Source of the DNA: an uncultured Erysipelotrichaceae bacterium
GTDB taxonomy: Bacteria; Bacillota_I; Bacilli_A; Erysipelotrichales; Erysipelotrichaceae
Direction of reading: 5' to 3'
Assembly: GCA_945877255.1 (NCBI GenBank)
Contig: CAMCRE010000005.1
Span: forward strand, 33,515-97,514
DNA length: 64,000 bases
Both the position numbers and the translations under genes were made by a program. Of the stretch, positions 1-8,666 are shown one piece after another. The notes under the pieces are model-generated. The model was not told the origin of the DNA. It worked only from the letters and a program-made list of their open reading frames with translations, and did not search any database. The first letter of the stretch is position 1. Each line of letters begins with the position of its first letter.

Positions 1-2
1 AC

Positions 3-950
3 GGATATGAAATTGGAAATAGCACAATTCAAATAGGTTATAAACAAAAACCTACCATAAATATAAAGAAAGCGAGTAAAAAAATATTAAAAAACCGTTC
101 AAAAGTGATAAATGGTATACATTCAACTTTTCAAAACGGTAAACAACTATATTATACAATAAAAAGTTTTACAGACCGTTTAGATGAAAATAGACAGCCG
201 ATATCACGAGAATTGAATCAAGTGCTAAATACGGTAGATCAAGTAAAAAAAATAAAACGTGTATCAAAATATGCTGGCAAAAAATCGTATAGTTTTTTCA
301 CAACAGCAAAAAAACTCAACACTTATTTTATTCATTTTATTAAAAATATTGTTTCAAGTATGAGTAAAATAAAAATAGCATTGTTGCCGATTATAATGAT
401 TTGTTTTATTCCGGTTGTCTTGTTTTTGATGATACCTTCATTTGCACAAGGAGAGCGAACGGATTATAATGTGCCAGAAGCTTCTGTACTAAATGAAGAA
501 AACTACACATTTCCACTGCCAAAGGAATTTAGACATGTGTCAGCACATTATGGTTATTATCGACCATTTGGGGTAGTTATGCGACATTATGGAACAGATT
601 TTCCAGCACCAATAGGTACGCCGGTTATGGCAATTGCAGACGGCGTAGTGGTTGAAGCAAACGAATATGTAAATGATGATGGTGTTAAAATCGTGGGAAT
701 ACTACATGAAAAAAATTTAGTGAGTCGTTATGTACATTTGGATAAATATTTTGTAAGTGTAGGGGAAGAAATTAAACGTGGTGAGGTGCTGGGTTTAGTA
801 GGAAATACTGGACGCTCTACAGGACCACATTTACATTTACAAGTGGAAAGTGATTATACAAAAGGACTAGGAAAAACACCATTTGATGCCAGACATCTTT
901 TTCCTAGTTTGCTAGGTGAACCGCCAACTGAATTGGAATATACACCTTAA
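3..950 (+). CDS. M23-family cell-wall peptidase of the conjugative element (5' partial)
   Basis: The reading frame is open back to the window edge, so the N-terminus is missing; a GTG at 105 is only an internal codon. The visible part has a charged, Lys-rich region, one strongly hydrophobic segment (about nt 380-440) and a C-terminal LytM/lysostaphin-type peptidase domain. Zinc ligands are visible as HYGTD (nt 585-599) and HLH (nt 828-836). Such membrane-anchored hydrolases of Gram-positive conjugation systems open the peptidoglycan for the type IV secretion channel. It lies upstream of mobilization genes on the same strand, which supports that role. The domain call is firm; the role in transfer is inferred from context. 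Confidence 0.85.
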   Translation, partial: GYEIGNSTIQIGYKQKPTINIKKASKKILKNRSKVINGIHSTFQNGKQLYYTIKSFTDRLDENRQPISRELNQVLNTVDQVKKIKRVSKYAGKKSYSFFTTAKKLNTYFIHFIKNIVSSMSKIKIALLPIIMICFIPVVLFLMIPSFAQGERTDYNVPEASVLNEENYTFPLPKEFRHVSAHYGYYRPFGVVMRHYGTDFPAPIGTPVMAIADGVVVEANEYVNDDGVKIVGILHEKNLVSRYVHLDKYFVSVGEEIKRGEVLGLVGNTGRSTGPHLHLQVESDYTKGLGKTPFDARHLFPSLLGEPPTELEYTP

Positions 951-969
951 ATAGTATAAGGAGGAAAAA

Positions 970-1326
970 ATGTTTATTTCAAAAAACGAGTTATTACGAA
1001 AAAAAGAAATTGAAAAAATCATGTTGTTGTGTAATTTACATCAAGAAGTTCCTCACAAAGTCATACTTAGAGAAGTTTATGAAATATTGTATGATATTCC
1101 AAAAAAATTATTATTCAATTACAAAAGAGATACCATACTTTATTTTGACAATTTTTTGCATTTGAAAATCGCATTAAAAGAAAATAGAACAAAATACATG
1201 ATAAAAGTGATTGAAGAACTAGCGTATCAAAAAGATATTTTTGATTGTGGTGTATACATTAATTTGCTAGAATTATTATCAGAATATTTAGCAAAGGAGA
1301 AAATGGAATATGTGGAAACAGCTTAA
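970..1326 (+). CDS. Hypothetical protein of the mobile element
   Basis: This is a 118-residue soluble protein, rich in Lys, Glu and Leu and predicted to be mostly helical, with no signal peptide or membrane segment. A good ribosome binding site (AGGAGG) sits just before the ATG. It starts 19 nt after the peptidase gene, and its 3' end overlaps the next gene by 17 nt, so the three appear to be one transcript. I do not recognise the family. Placement between a cell-wall hydrolase and mobilization genes suggests an accessory transfer role, but no residue pattern proves it. Confidence 0.6.
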   Translation: MFISKNELLRKKEIEKIMLLCNLHQEVPHKVILREVYEILYDIPKKLLFNYKRDTILYFDNFLHLKIALKENRTKYMIKVIEELAYQKDIFDCGVYINLLELLSEYLAKEKMEYVETA

Positions 1327-1972
1327 CAACGATGAAAGTTATTATGCAATCAATCGTATTTTAAGTGAAAAAATAAAATGTGAAAAAGATATTGAAGATA
1401 AAATAGAAATGATTGACTATTTTATAACAATGATAAAAAAGGAATTATCAATTGTTAGTCGTAACAAAGTTTTATATAAACCATTTTTGACAACGCCAAA
1501 TGTTTTTAATTTATTTCCTTCTACAAAAAAACTCAAGTTAGATTATTTTGATAAAATAGGAATAGGAACATTTCATGCTACTAATGAAACAATCGTTTTT
1601 CCATGGTCATTCATTCGTTTATGTGATAATTTTTTAAATTTAAAAAATAAAATGTTTGAAATTAAAAAATCAGATTCGCAAGGTTGTTATATTCAAGAGT
1701 TAGATTTATTATTCATCACAAAAGGAAATCATTCCTTTACAACATTCATAAATTTAGAACAAGCAAATCTCATTTTAAAAAATGTAGACTGCTATTCTAT
1801 AAAAAAATTATTTGATATAGTTGAAACAAATAGTGAATATTGGATTAACGTTGACACAAAAAAGAAAATTCAAAAAGTGAAAGATGCAAGAATAGCGTTA
1901 TTATTTTTCTTGGCAAAAAAAAGAATAACGCTATTCCAACAAATTGAAAGTAATAGAAAGATACAAAAATAA
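1310..1972 (+). CDS. Hypothetical protein of the mobile element
   Basis: This 220-residue, Lys/Ile/Phe-rich, probably cytoplasmic protein starts inside the end of the preceding gene (AAAGGAG about 11 nt upstream of the ATG), which implies translational coupling. I see no known motif. Its 3' end is unusual: it contains a perfect 13-bp inverted repeat (1890-1902 with 1924-1936), and the stop codon lies inside a terminator-like hairpin. That hairpin marks the end of this small operon. Function unknown. Confidence 0.6.
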   Translation: MWKQLNNDESYYAINRILSEKIKCEKDIEDKIEMIDYFITMIKKELSIVSRNKVLYKPFLTTPNVFNLFPSTKKLKLDYFDKIGIGTFHATNETIVFPWSFIRLCDNFLNLKNKMFEIKKSDSQGCYIQELDLLFITKGNHSFTTFINLEQANLILKNVDCYSIKKLFDIVETNSEYWINVDTKKKIQKVKDARIALLFFLAKKRITLFQQIESNRKIQK

Positions 1973-1986
1973 AATGTATCTTTTTT
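1957..1986 (+). terminator. Rho-independent terminator
   Basis: AAAGATACA and TGTATCTTT form a 9-bp stem followed by a run of T. It spans the stop codon of the upstream gene and separates the peptidase operon from the mobilization genes. Confidence 0.7.
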
Positions 1987-2007
1987 ATTTTTAAGAAAGA
2001 GGAAAGT

Positions 2008-2238
2008 ATGCAAAAACCAAAAATTACAAAAATTGAAAAATACAAAAATCATTTAAAAAAATTAAATGAAGAAAAATTAAAAATAGAAAATACGATTAAA
2101 GAATTAAAAGAAAAAATTGAAAAAGAAGAAAATAAATTGTTGGTTGATTTTATGAAAAATAACAAAATGGATTTAAGCGAAGTGTTAGAAATTATTAAAA
2201 ATCATAAAACGGAAATTTTAGAAAATGACGAAAAATAA
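2008..2238 (+). CDS. Small coiled-coil protein, DUF4315-like
   Basis: A 76-residue protein. Residues 1-45 are a charged coiled coil with Leu/Ile heptads, followed by a short helical tail (LLVDFMKNNKMDLSEVLEII). This layout matches the small DUF4315 proteins found in conjugative elements of Firmicutes, usually next to relaxase genes. The ribosome binding site is AAAGAGG. The last 14 nt overlap the MobC gene, indicating coupled translation. The family call rests on pattern memory; the molecular role of DUF4315 is not known. Confidence 0.6.
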   Translation: MQKPKITKIEKYKNHLKKLNEEKLKIENTIKELKEKIEKEENKLLVDFMKNNKMDLSEVLEIIKNHKTEILENDEK

Positions 2239-2572
2239 AAAAAGAAGAAATAGAATTGAATTTAGAAGTACTGATTATATCAATGAAATTGTTTTATCAA
2301 AAATAAAGGAAAATAAATATGCGAATGTTAGCGAATATATTCGAACGTTGATTTTAAAAGACAATGCTGTTTTTGAAAAAATACAGCAACAAAAAGCAGA
2401 AAAAAAAGAAATCAGTTTATTGCGATTTGAAGTAAAAAAAATTGGAGTGAACTTAAATCAAATTACTGCAAAAATCAATTCTGGTCATTTTATATCTTCT
2501 TTTGAGTTAAATAAAAGTTTAAAAGAAATTAAAGAAAAATTAGAAGAAATTTCCGTTAAATTGGGGTCTTAG
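2225..2572 (+). CDS. mobC: MobC-like relaxosome accessory protein
   Basis: The 115-residue protein begins with a basic stretch and a ribbon-helix-helix-like segment (residues about 10-50, including NVSEYIRTLIL). It then has the MobC signature KIGVNLNQITAKINSG near residue 75, followed by a coiled coil. MobC proteins bind near oriT, help melt the DNA and recruit the relaxase. The gene lies directly upstream of the oriT-like region and relaxase and overlaps the DUF4315-like gene. Confidence 0.85.
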   Translation: MTKNKKRRNRIEFRSTDYINEIVLSKIKENKYANVSEYIRTLILKDNAVFEKIQQQKAEKKEISLLRFEVKKIGVNLNQITAKINSGHFISSFELNKSLKEIKEKLEEISVKLGS

Positions 2573-2648
2573 GGGGAACACCCTAACAAGCTGCATTTTG
2601 GTCTAGTCCGGACAAAATGCGTGTCTTGCGAACGCCAAAAGGACGTTC
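2569..2648 (+). other. Probable origin of transfer (oriT)
   Basis: Three inverted repeats sit between mobC and the relaxase. The first is TTAGGG/CCCTAA (2569-2574, 2581-2586). The second has long arms GCATTTTGGTC (2593-2603) and GACAAAATGC (2611-2620). The third is GAACG..CGTTC (2630-2648). Directly after the long hairpin comes GTGTCTTGCG (2621-2630), similar to the C/T-TTGC nick regions of MOBP systems. The stretch is visibly richer in G and C than its flanks. The location and structure are typical of oriT; the exact nick site is inferred. Confidence 0.65.
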
Positions 2649-2686
2649 TTCCTAACAAAAAAACAGTGGAAAAAGGGGGTGTTTTA

Positions 2687-3886
2687 ATGGCCATTATGAA
2701 GATGCTAAATGTTACGACGAATAAGCACTTAGCGTCATCAATAAACTACATTTTAAATAAGTCCGTTCTAACGTCATCTTACAATTTTGTAACTGAAAAT
2801 TATTATGAAGAAATGCAAGAAACGAAACAAATATTTGGTAAAGAAAAAGACAAAACAGATAAAAGAGGGAAAGCCAGACAAGGCTATCATTTCTTATTTA
2901 GCTTTAGTCATGATGAATCAAAAACCCTCACAAAAGATAAAATCAATGAACTAACATTTGAAATACTTGAACAGTTAGGAATTAGTGAACATTATGAAAC
3001 TTTAACAGCAATACATATGGATAAAGAACATGCACATATTCATATTTTGTTTAATTCAGTCAGTTTCAAAAATGGCAAAAAATATTATTACAAAAATAAA
3101 GATTTTAAAAATTTGATGCAAGAAAAAATTAATCATGTTTTAACAGAAAATAATTTATCAGTTATTCCACTTGAGTCAAGTTTAGATGCAATGGTTTATA
3201 AAGAATGGAAAGAAAATAAAAAAGAAGATACAATCACAATTAGAAAATTAATTAAATTTGATATTGCACAAATAGTTGATGAAGTACATTCCTTAGATGA
3301 ATTATTGAAAAAATTAAAAATTGAATACGGATATGATGTTAAATATAATCGAAAATATGCGACAATTAAACACCCAATAGCTAATCGTTATATTCGACTT
3401 AATTCACTAAAAGGAAAATTTACAGAAGAAAAATTAACAGAATATTTTGATTATAAACGATTAGGTATTGTAATTGATAAAATTCAATTTACGTTACCAA
3501 AAGCAAAAATAGATTATTCAATCTTAACAAAAGAAAATTTAACAGATTTTCAAAAACAACAGAAAACACAATTAATCGAACATTTAAAAATTAAAAATGG
3601 TTTACAATATCAAAATAGAACATATGTAGAAAAACAAGCAATATTAAATTTCCAACAATACGCAGAAATTTTATATTTAAAAATAAGATACAATCTAGAT
3701 TCAGTCGAAAAAATAAAAGATACAGTAGCACAGTTAGAACAAAAAATTGTGTTAGAAAAAAACGAAGCTATTAAAAAGGAATTATTCATTGACTATAAAA
3801 AAATAAAAGAATTAGAAAAAACAGAAATGAAAGGAGTTGAGAACGAAGATGAAATTAGAGGAATACGAAATACAATTAAGCGATAA
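2687..3886 (+). CDS. Relaxase, MOBP type
   Basis: This 399-residue DNA-nicking relaxase would cut oriT and stay linked to the strand that is transferred. Tyr21 (SSINYILN) is the likely catalytic residue. The metal-binding histidine motif is clear: His110-x-Asp112, His115, His117, His119 and Asn123. The C-terminal half is Lys-rich and helical. I chose the ATG at 2687 because GGGGGTG lies at ideal spacing before it and homologous relaxases start near their Tyr motif. An upstream in-frame GTG at 2621 would run through the oriT hairpins. The 3' end overlaps the next gene. Confidence 0.9.
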   Translation: MAIMKMLNVTTNKHLASSINYILNKSVLTSSYNFVTENYYEEMQETKQIFGKEKDKTDKRGKARQGYHFLFSFSHDESKTLTKDKINELTFEILEQLGISEHYETLTAIHMDKEHAHIHILFNSVSFKNGKKYYYKNKDFKNLMQEKINHVLTENNLSVIPLESSLDAMVYKEWKENKKEDTITIRKLIKFDIAQIVDEVHSLDELLKKLKIEYGYDVKYNRKYATIKHPIANRYIRLNSLKGKFTEEKLTEYFDYKRLGIVIDKIQFTLPKAKIDYSILTKENLTDFQKQQKTQLIEHLKIKNGLQYQNRTYVEKQAILNFQQYAEILYLKIRYNLDSVEKIKDTVAQLEQKIVLEKNEAIKKELFIDYKKIKELEKTEMKGVENEDEIRGIRNTIKR

Positions 3887-4667
3887 TGAAAAAAATTACG
3901 TGTCAGAAAATTTAAAAATACAAGTTTTTGAAGAAATCGACAGAATTAGTAATATGGAGGAATTTCTTTTAGCCGTCCAAAATAAACAATTTTCTGAAAA
4001 TGCACAAATGTATATTGCAGATGCTTATAATGTGCTAGGTGATGAGGTATTTAAACATTTATTTATAACAATGAACGATGAAACAGTTATAGCATATATT
4101 AAAATGTTGTCATCAACTTTTGAAAAAGAACAAGCTATTAAAGAGCAAGAACTACATCAAGAAGCTCAGAAAAAAGAACGTGAAAAAGAACAAGTTATTA
4201 AAGAGCAGGAAAGACTAGCTTTACAAAACGAACTACAAATCAAATATTTGAAAATTGAGATTAACGCATTTATAAATGAACATCTAAATTTAATTTCTAA
4301 GTATAACCAAACAACATATTTTAATGGCTTATTACAAATGGCAAGTGAGACGGATAATTTACAAGTGTTAGAAGATATTAGTCTTAAAATTTCATCAAAA
4401 TACGAAGTAATTAAAGAAAAAGAAAAATCTTTTTCAGAGAAATTACATCATTTTTTAAAAACAAGCACCACAAAAAAGAAATTATTTTTTAAAAAGGATA
4501 GTAAGCAATTTATGAATGTGTTTATTAATCATGAGCAACAGTTTACAAAACAAGAATTAGCACTACTTTTTGAAATATTCAAAACATATAATGTTGCAGC
4601 AGAAGAATTACATCAATTTTATTTAAACTATGAAAAGGAGGAAAATACATTATGCAAAACGAAGTAA
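3849..4667 (+). CDS. Coiled-coil protein of the mobilization operon
   Basis: A 272-residue protein of unrecognised family. The ATG at 3849 lies 12 nt after AAGGAG; a TTG at 3837 directly abuts that site and is less likely. Residues about 85-125 form a Glu/Lys/Gln coiled coil containing an imperfect tandem repeat of a unit like KEQAIKEQE. The DNA shows the duplication clearly around 4126-4145 and 4186-4205. The start overlaps the relaxase by 38 nt and the end overlaps the pcfB-like gene by 16 nt, so it belongs to the same operon. It may be a structural partner of the relaxosome; this is inferred from position only. Confidence 0.65.
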   Translation: MKLEEYEIQLSDNEKNYVSENLKIQVFEEIDRISNMEEFLLAVQNKQFSENAQMYIADAYNVLGDEVFKHLFITMNDETVIAYIKMLSSTFEKEQAIKEQELHQEAQKKEREKEQVIKEQERLALQNELQIKYLKIEINAFINEHLNLISKYNQTTYFNGLLQMASETDNLQVLEDISLKISSKYEVIKEKEKSFSEKLHHFLKTSTTKKKLFFKKDSKQFMNVFINHEQQFTKQELALLFEIFKTYNVAAEELHQFYLNYEKEENTLCKTK

Positions 4668-5776
4668 CAGCGGCTATTCAAATTTTATCACAATCATTAA
4701 TGATGATTAACAATGTATCTAAAGGAATGGTTCGATTTTTGATATTATCAGACAGGTATTTAAAACCACATTTAGAGCGTGCTTTAAATACTGGAAATGC
4801 ACGTACACATGGTCAAGTGTCATTAAAAGAGCTTGAAAAATTAAGAGGGAAAAATCTTGCCATTATTCCAATGAGTAAAACAATGCAAGAAGAATTGCGA
4901 AAAGAATGTAAAAATTTAAATGTTGTATTTCATAGCAGAAAAGAAAATAATACAACATTACAACAACAAATTAAAGAAAAAGAAAATGAATTGATACAAG
5001 CGTTAGAGCATGGACAACAAGAACAATCTGAAGCAACTAAATTAGAATTAGAAAAATTAAAGCAAGAAGAAAAATGGATTGTGTTTATAGATGCGAGCGA
5101 CACAAATAAAATCAAACATTTTTTAAGTAAATACGAAATTGAAATAAAAGACGTTAAACCTATCGAAGAAGTATTAAGTGAAGAAGAAATAGCGTTGTAT
5201 GAAAAATTAGACGTTAAAAAAGAAGAAATAGAATTACTGAGAAAACAACCAATTTCTCCAGCACAAGAATACGTATTAAAAAATGAACCGAGTGCGTTAT
5301 CAAGTGGACATCATCGAATAGTTGAGCGACAAAATATTTTTATTCCGAAAAATAAATTGGAAGCAACAGAAGTAATTGGTTATTTATACGGCAGAATTGA
5401 TGTTGTGCCTAATGTAGAAAGAACGGTTGCACCTGAAATACAGCCTACAGAGATTCTAATGGTTGATTCAGACGGTGATGGATACACAGATAGAGAAGAA
5501 CTCGCAGTAGGGAGTGATCCACACGATTATCACTCTACCCCAAACAATTTTAATCAAACAGTAATCATTGATGAAGTACATGAAAAAATCGAAAAATTAG
5601 AAAAAATGAAAGACGGAAATTTAATGTATGGTAAGCAATTAGAAATTACAGCGACAATTAAAGAAGCTAAAGAACTACTACAAAATAACAATATAGAACA
5701 TTTAACAAAAATGAATAAAACATTAGACACCTTAATACATAAAATTTCTGAATCGTTGCCAAAAATGAAAGTATAA
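4652..5776 (+). CDS. PcfB-like (DUF3801) protein with an EF-hand loop
   Basis: Residues 1-165 resemble the PcfB/DUF3801 family: an N-terminal helical segment, VSLKELEKLRGKNLAIIP, and a domain ending in WIVFIDASDTNKI. PcfB proteins act with the coupling protein to bring relaxase-bound DNA to the channel. Unlike the compact family members, this protein has 374 residues. Residues 272-283 fit a calcium EF-hand / thrombospondin-3 loop exactly (Asp272, 274, 276, 280 and Glu283), followed by a TSP3-like GSDP. A coiled coil closes the protein. The gene overlaps its upstream neighbour and lies two genes before the coupling protein. Confidence 0.75.
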   Translation: MQNEVTAAIQILSQSLMMINNVSKGMVRFLILSDRYLKPHLERALNTGNARTHGQVSLKELEKLRGKNLAIIPMSKTMQEELRKECKNLNVVFHSRKENNTTLQQQIKEKENELIQALEHGQQEQSEATKLELEKLKQEEKWIVFIDASDTNKIKHFLSKYEIEIKDVKPIEEVLSEEEIALYEKLDVKKEEIELLRKQPISPAQEYVLKNEPSALSSGHHRIVERQNIFIPKNKLEATEVIGYLYGRIDVVPNVERTVAPEIQPTEILMVDSDGDGYTDREELAVGSDPHDYHSTPNNFNQTVIIDEVHEKIEKLEKMKDGNLMYGKQLEITATIKEAKELLQNNNIEHLTKMNKTLDTLIHKISESLPKMKV

Positions 5777-5795
5777 TGTATAGAAAGGAGTCATA

Positions 5796-6770
5796 ATGGA
5801 TACACCAATCGTTCCAACAAAAGAAGAATTAAAAAATATTAGAATAGAATCAGTTGGTGAAATGTTTTATGGAATGAAAGTTATTAAAACAGGTAAAACA
5901 AATAGCTTCGCTGAGATGGATTCATTAAAAATTTATCCCGACAATACGTTTTATCGTTTTTCAACTGGAGAAAAAGGAGACGTATTTGATTTTGTGCAAA
6001 TGGTTAGTGATTGCAATTTTAAAATTGCAGCAAACATGTTATTTGAATATTATACTAATCATCGTATCAATATTCAAAATTACACAAAAGATACGTTACA
6101 ACATTTTCAACACAGTGCGACTAATTCAATACTAGAATTACCACAAAAAAACGAGCATAATAAAAACGTTTTTGCTTACTTGACAAAAACAAGAGGTATT
6201 AAACCTAAAATCGTTAATCACTATATTAAATACCATACACTCTATCAAGACACAAAAAATAATTGTGTTTTTGTAGGGTATGTTGACGGTGTAGCGACAT
6301 GTGCATCAATTAGGAGTACGTATTCCAATTTCAAGGGAGAAGTTAGTAATTCGTTTTCTGAAGTAGGAATATATTCTAATTTTCCCGAAAACAAAAATAC
6401 AACACTAGTCATTTGTGAAGGTATGATAGATGTGATGAGCTATCAATCATTATTAGATGATGATTATAAAAATATGGACTATTTATCAACTCAAGGTGTT
6501 TCAAAAGGAAGAAACGCTATTTTTTATCGAATGAAAAAAGAAGAAGCATTTAAGCAATATAAAAAAATGATAATTTGTTATGACAATGATCCAGTTAATC
6601 CTACATTAGGGTATTCAGTAGGTAGAAAACACGCTGAAGAACTAAAAGAATGGATAACGCAAGAATTTCCTGGTATAGAAGTAACAACACAATTTCCACA
6701 ATTTAAAGATTATAATGAAGATTTATTACATAAAATCAATCAAAATTATCATAAAAAGGTAGATTTATAG
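5796..6770 (+). CDS. DUF3991/Toprim-domain protein
   Basis: This 324-residue protein looks like the DUF3991 plus Toprim proteins carried by mobile elements (LtrC/TraC-like). The N-terminal part includes TFYRFSTGEKGDVFDFV. The C-terminal Toprim fold shows the conserved glutamate (Glu208 in VICEG) and the acidic pair Asp263/Asp265 (YDND). It has no primase polymerase domain and no obvious CHC2 zinc cysteines, so primer synthesis is uncertain; it may act on transferred single-stranded DNA. AAAGGAG precedes the ATG. It is separated from the coupling-protein gene by one base. Confidence 0.75.
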   Translation: MDTPIVPTKEELKNIRIESVGEMFYGMKVIKTGKTNSFAEMDSLKIYPDNTFYRFSTGEKGDVFDFVQMVSDCNFKIAANMLFEYYTNHRINIQNYTKDTLQHFQHSATNSILELPQKNEHNKNVFAYLTKTRGIKPKIVNHYIKYHTLYQDTKNNCVFVGYVDGVATCASIRSTYSNFKGEVSNSFSEVGIYSNFPENKNTTLVICEGMIDVMSYQSLLDDDYKNMDYLSTQGVSKGRNAIFYRMKKEEAFKQYKKMIICYDNDPVNPTLGYSVGRKHAEELKEWITQEFPGIEVTTQFPQFKDYNEDLLHKINQNYHKKVDL

Positions 6771-6771
6771 T

Positions 6772-8601
6772 ATGAAAAAATGGAATTTGAAAAGAAAAAT
6801 ATGTTTTTTCTTAATTGTGTTTTGCATATTTGAGTATTTTGGATTAGCAATAATAACTGCAATCACCACTAAACAAATTAATAAATTTGAGTATTTTGTT
6901 ACGCATCCTCTATCAATACAGTATAAATTAGCGTATATTGGCGGTGTTGCGTTATTTGGAGGTATAATAACACTATTAATTATTGCACATATGCTTAGTC
7001 TAGGAAAAAGGAGAATAGGGGAAGAGTATGGTAGTGCGAAAGTTGAGTCCGCTGACTATCTTAAGCATATGAAGGATAATGAGAGGAATTTATTATTAAC
7101 ACAAAACGTACACGTATCACTTAATTCATATAAAACAAAACAAAATAATAACGTATTAGTAGTCGGGTCGTCTGGTGCTGGAAAAAACAAAAGTTTTATA
7201 GAACCAAATCTACTCGAAGCTAATCAAAATTATTTAGTTATTGACCCTAAGGGTTCCTCATACGAATTAACTAAAGAATATTTAGAAAAAGAGGGGTATG
7301 ACGTACGATGTTTAAATTTTGTTAATCCTGAATTATCATGCGGATATAATCCATTAAATTATATTCAAAAAGAAACAGATATTGCGTTTATTGCAAAACG
7401 CCTTGCTGAAATTCATGAAGACAAGAAAAATGCACAAAATCCGTTCTGGGACAACACTTCTAGATTATTAATTGAAGCCATCATCACGTATGTGTTTTAT
7501 TATGACACCAAAAAAAATATTAATAGAGTGTTTGAAATGTTTAATGACTATAAAGTAAATCGGGAGAATAGTGAATTAATGCAGGTGATGGACATTTTAA
7601 AAAACAGTAGTGAAATACGTGCTAAGCAAATGGTCAATGATTTTTTTGGTATTAATAAAATTACAGAGGAAACACTGACAACATCATTAGGAGATACTAG
7701 TGGTCGTTTGCAGAATTTTAGATATGCAGAAGTGCAAAGAATACTGGAGACAGACGATTTAGATTTCATAGCCTTAGGTACAAAGCCAAAACAAGCTATA
7801 TTTATCATTATTTCAGATTCTGGAGACACAACGTACAATTTTTTAATCGAGATATTATATCAGCAATTTTTTCATATTATGTATAAAGAAGCGAATAAAT
7901 ATCAAGACAAAAGATTACCTTACGAATGTGCGATTATCATGGACGAGTTTAAAAATATTAAGTTGCCAGAAAATTTTAACTCGGTACTATCTACTGTACG
8001 TTCACGTGGTATTGCGATTTGGATCATTATTCAAGGTTTATCCCAGTTAAAAGAGTTATTTAAAGAATCGTGGGAGCAAGTAATGTCTAATTGCAGTTAT
8101 TTTTTATATTTAGGAACAACAGAACAGTTTAGTCATGAATATATTAGTAAATCAATAGGAACGGAAACGATTGTGAAACATTCATATTCAGGTGGAGATT
8201 TCCTTACTCGAGGAAGAGCAAGTGTTGATGTGATAGGGCGTGAAATCTATAAACCTAATGAAGTAAGAGAGTTAGATAATGTGTATTGTTTTTTATTTGT
8301 GAATGGTAAAAGACCAGTTTATGATAAAAAAATTACGATTTTTGAAGGAGGAAAAATCGTATACGACAAGTTTAAAATCGCAAAAATGTTATCTAATAAA
8401 AATTACGATGAAGAAATCAAAAAAATATTAATGAGAATAGAAGTTGATGCTAAAAATTACAAAAAATATATAACAGAATATGCTTATTGTTTTTCAAGCA
8501 ACGAGATTAATATGCTGAAGAAATTTAGTGTAGAAGACGTTGTTTCCTTTTTACAAAAAAAAATTAACTTAAGTTGCGAACCAGGTAAAAAAAGTTTATA
8601 A
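6772..8601 (+). CDS. Type IV coupling protein (VirD4/TraG/PcfC family)
   Basis: The 609-residue ATPase would bring the relaxase-DNA complex to the transfer channel. Two membrane segments lie at residues about 10-32 and 52-75. Walker A is GSSGAGK (132-138, Lys138) and Walker B ends in Asp391-Glu392 (CAIIMDEF). Typical family segments follow, such as STVRSRGIAIWIIIQ. It is the last large gene of the transfer operon shown here and follows the Toprim gene by one base. Its presence together with a relaxase and oriT shows the element encodes its own DNA transfer functions; channel genes would lie left of the window. Confidence 0.93.
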   Translation: MKKWNLKRKICFFLIVFCIFEYFGLAIITAITTKQINKFEYFVTHPLSIQYKLAYIGGVALFGGIITLLIIAHMLSLGKRRIGEEYGSAKVESADYLKHMKDNERNLLLTQNVHVSLNSYKTKQNNNVLVVGSSGAGKNKSFIEPNLLEANQNYLVIDPKGSSYELTKEYLEKEGYDVRCLNFVNPELSCGYNPLNYIQKETDIAFIAKRLAEIHEDKKNAQNPFWDNTSRLLIEAIITYVFYYDTKKNINRVFEMFNDYKVNRENSELMQVMDILKNSSEIRAKQMVNDFFGINKITEETLTTSLGDTSGRLQNFRYAEVQRILETDDLDFIALGTKPKQAIFIIISDSGDTTYNFLIEILYQQFFHIMYKEANKYQDKRLPYECAIIMDEFKNIKLPENFNSVLSTVRSRGIAIWIIIQGLSQLKELFKESWEQVMSNCSYFLYLGTTEQFSHEYISKSIGTETIVKHSYSGGDFLTRGRASVDVIGREIYKPNEVRELDNVYCFLFVNGKRPVYDKKITIFEGGKIVYDKFKIAKMLSNKNYDEEIKKILMRIEVDAKNYKKYITEYAYCFSSNEINMLKKFSVEDVVSFLQKKINLSCEPGKKSL

Positions 8602-8636
8602 TAAAATTGTTATTTGGAATAGGAGGTAAACCAAAT

Positions 8637-8666
8637 ATGAGCGGAGGTAAAAAAACCGGTCATTAG
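8637..8666 (+). CDS. Nine-codon mini-ORF (MSGGKKTGH)
   Basis: An ATG 10 nt after a strong AGGAGG opens a nine-residue Gly/Lys-rich peptide that ends in TAG. The stop lies inside the ribosome binding site of the next small ORF (TAGGAGG), a layout typical of a leader peptide that controls translation of what follows. The strong ribosome binding site is the only evidence for expression. Confidence 0.35.
   Translation: MSGGKKTGH

Noticed and set aside
2621..2686. Longer relaxase start at the upstream GTG
   Set aside because: This stretch holds the oriT hairpins and nick region; the ATG at 2687 has a proper ribosome binding site and puts the catalytic Tyr at residue 21.
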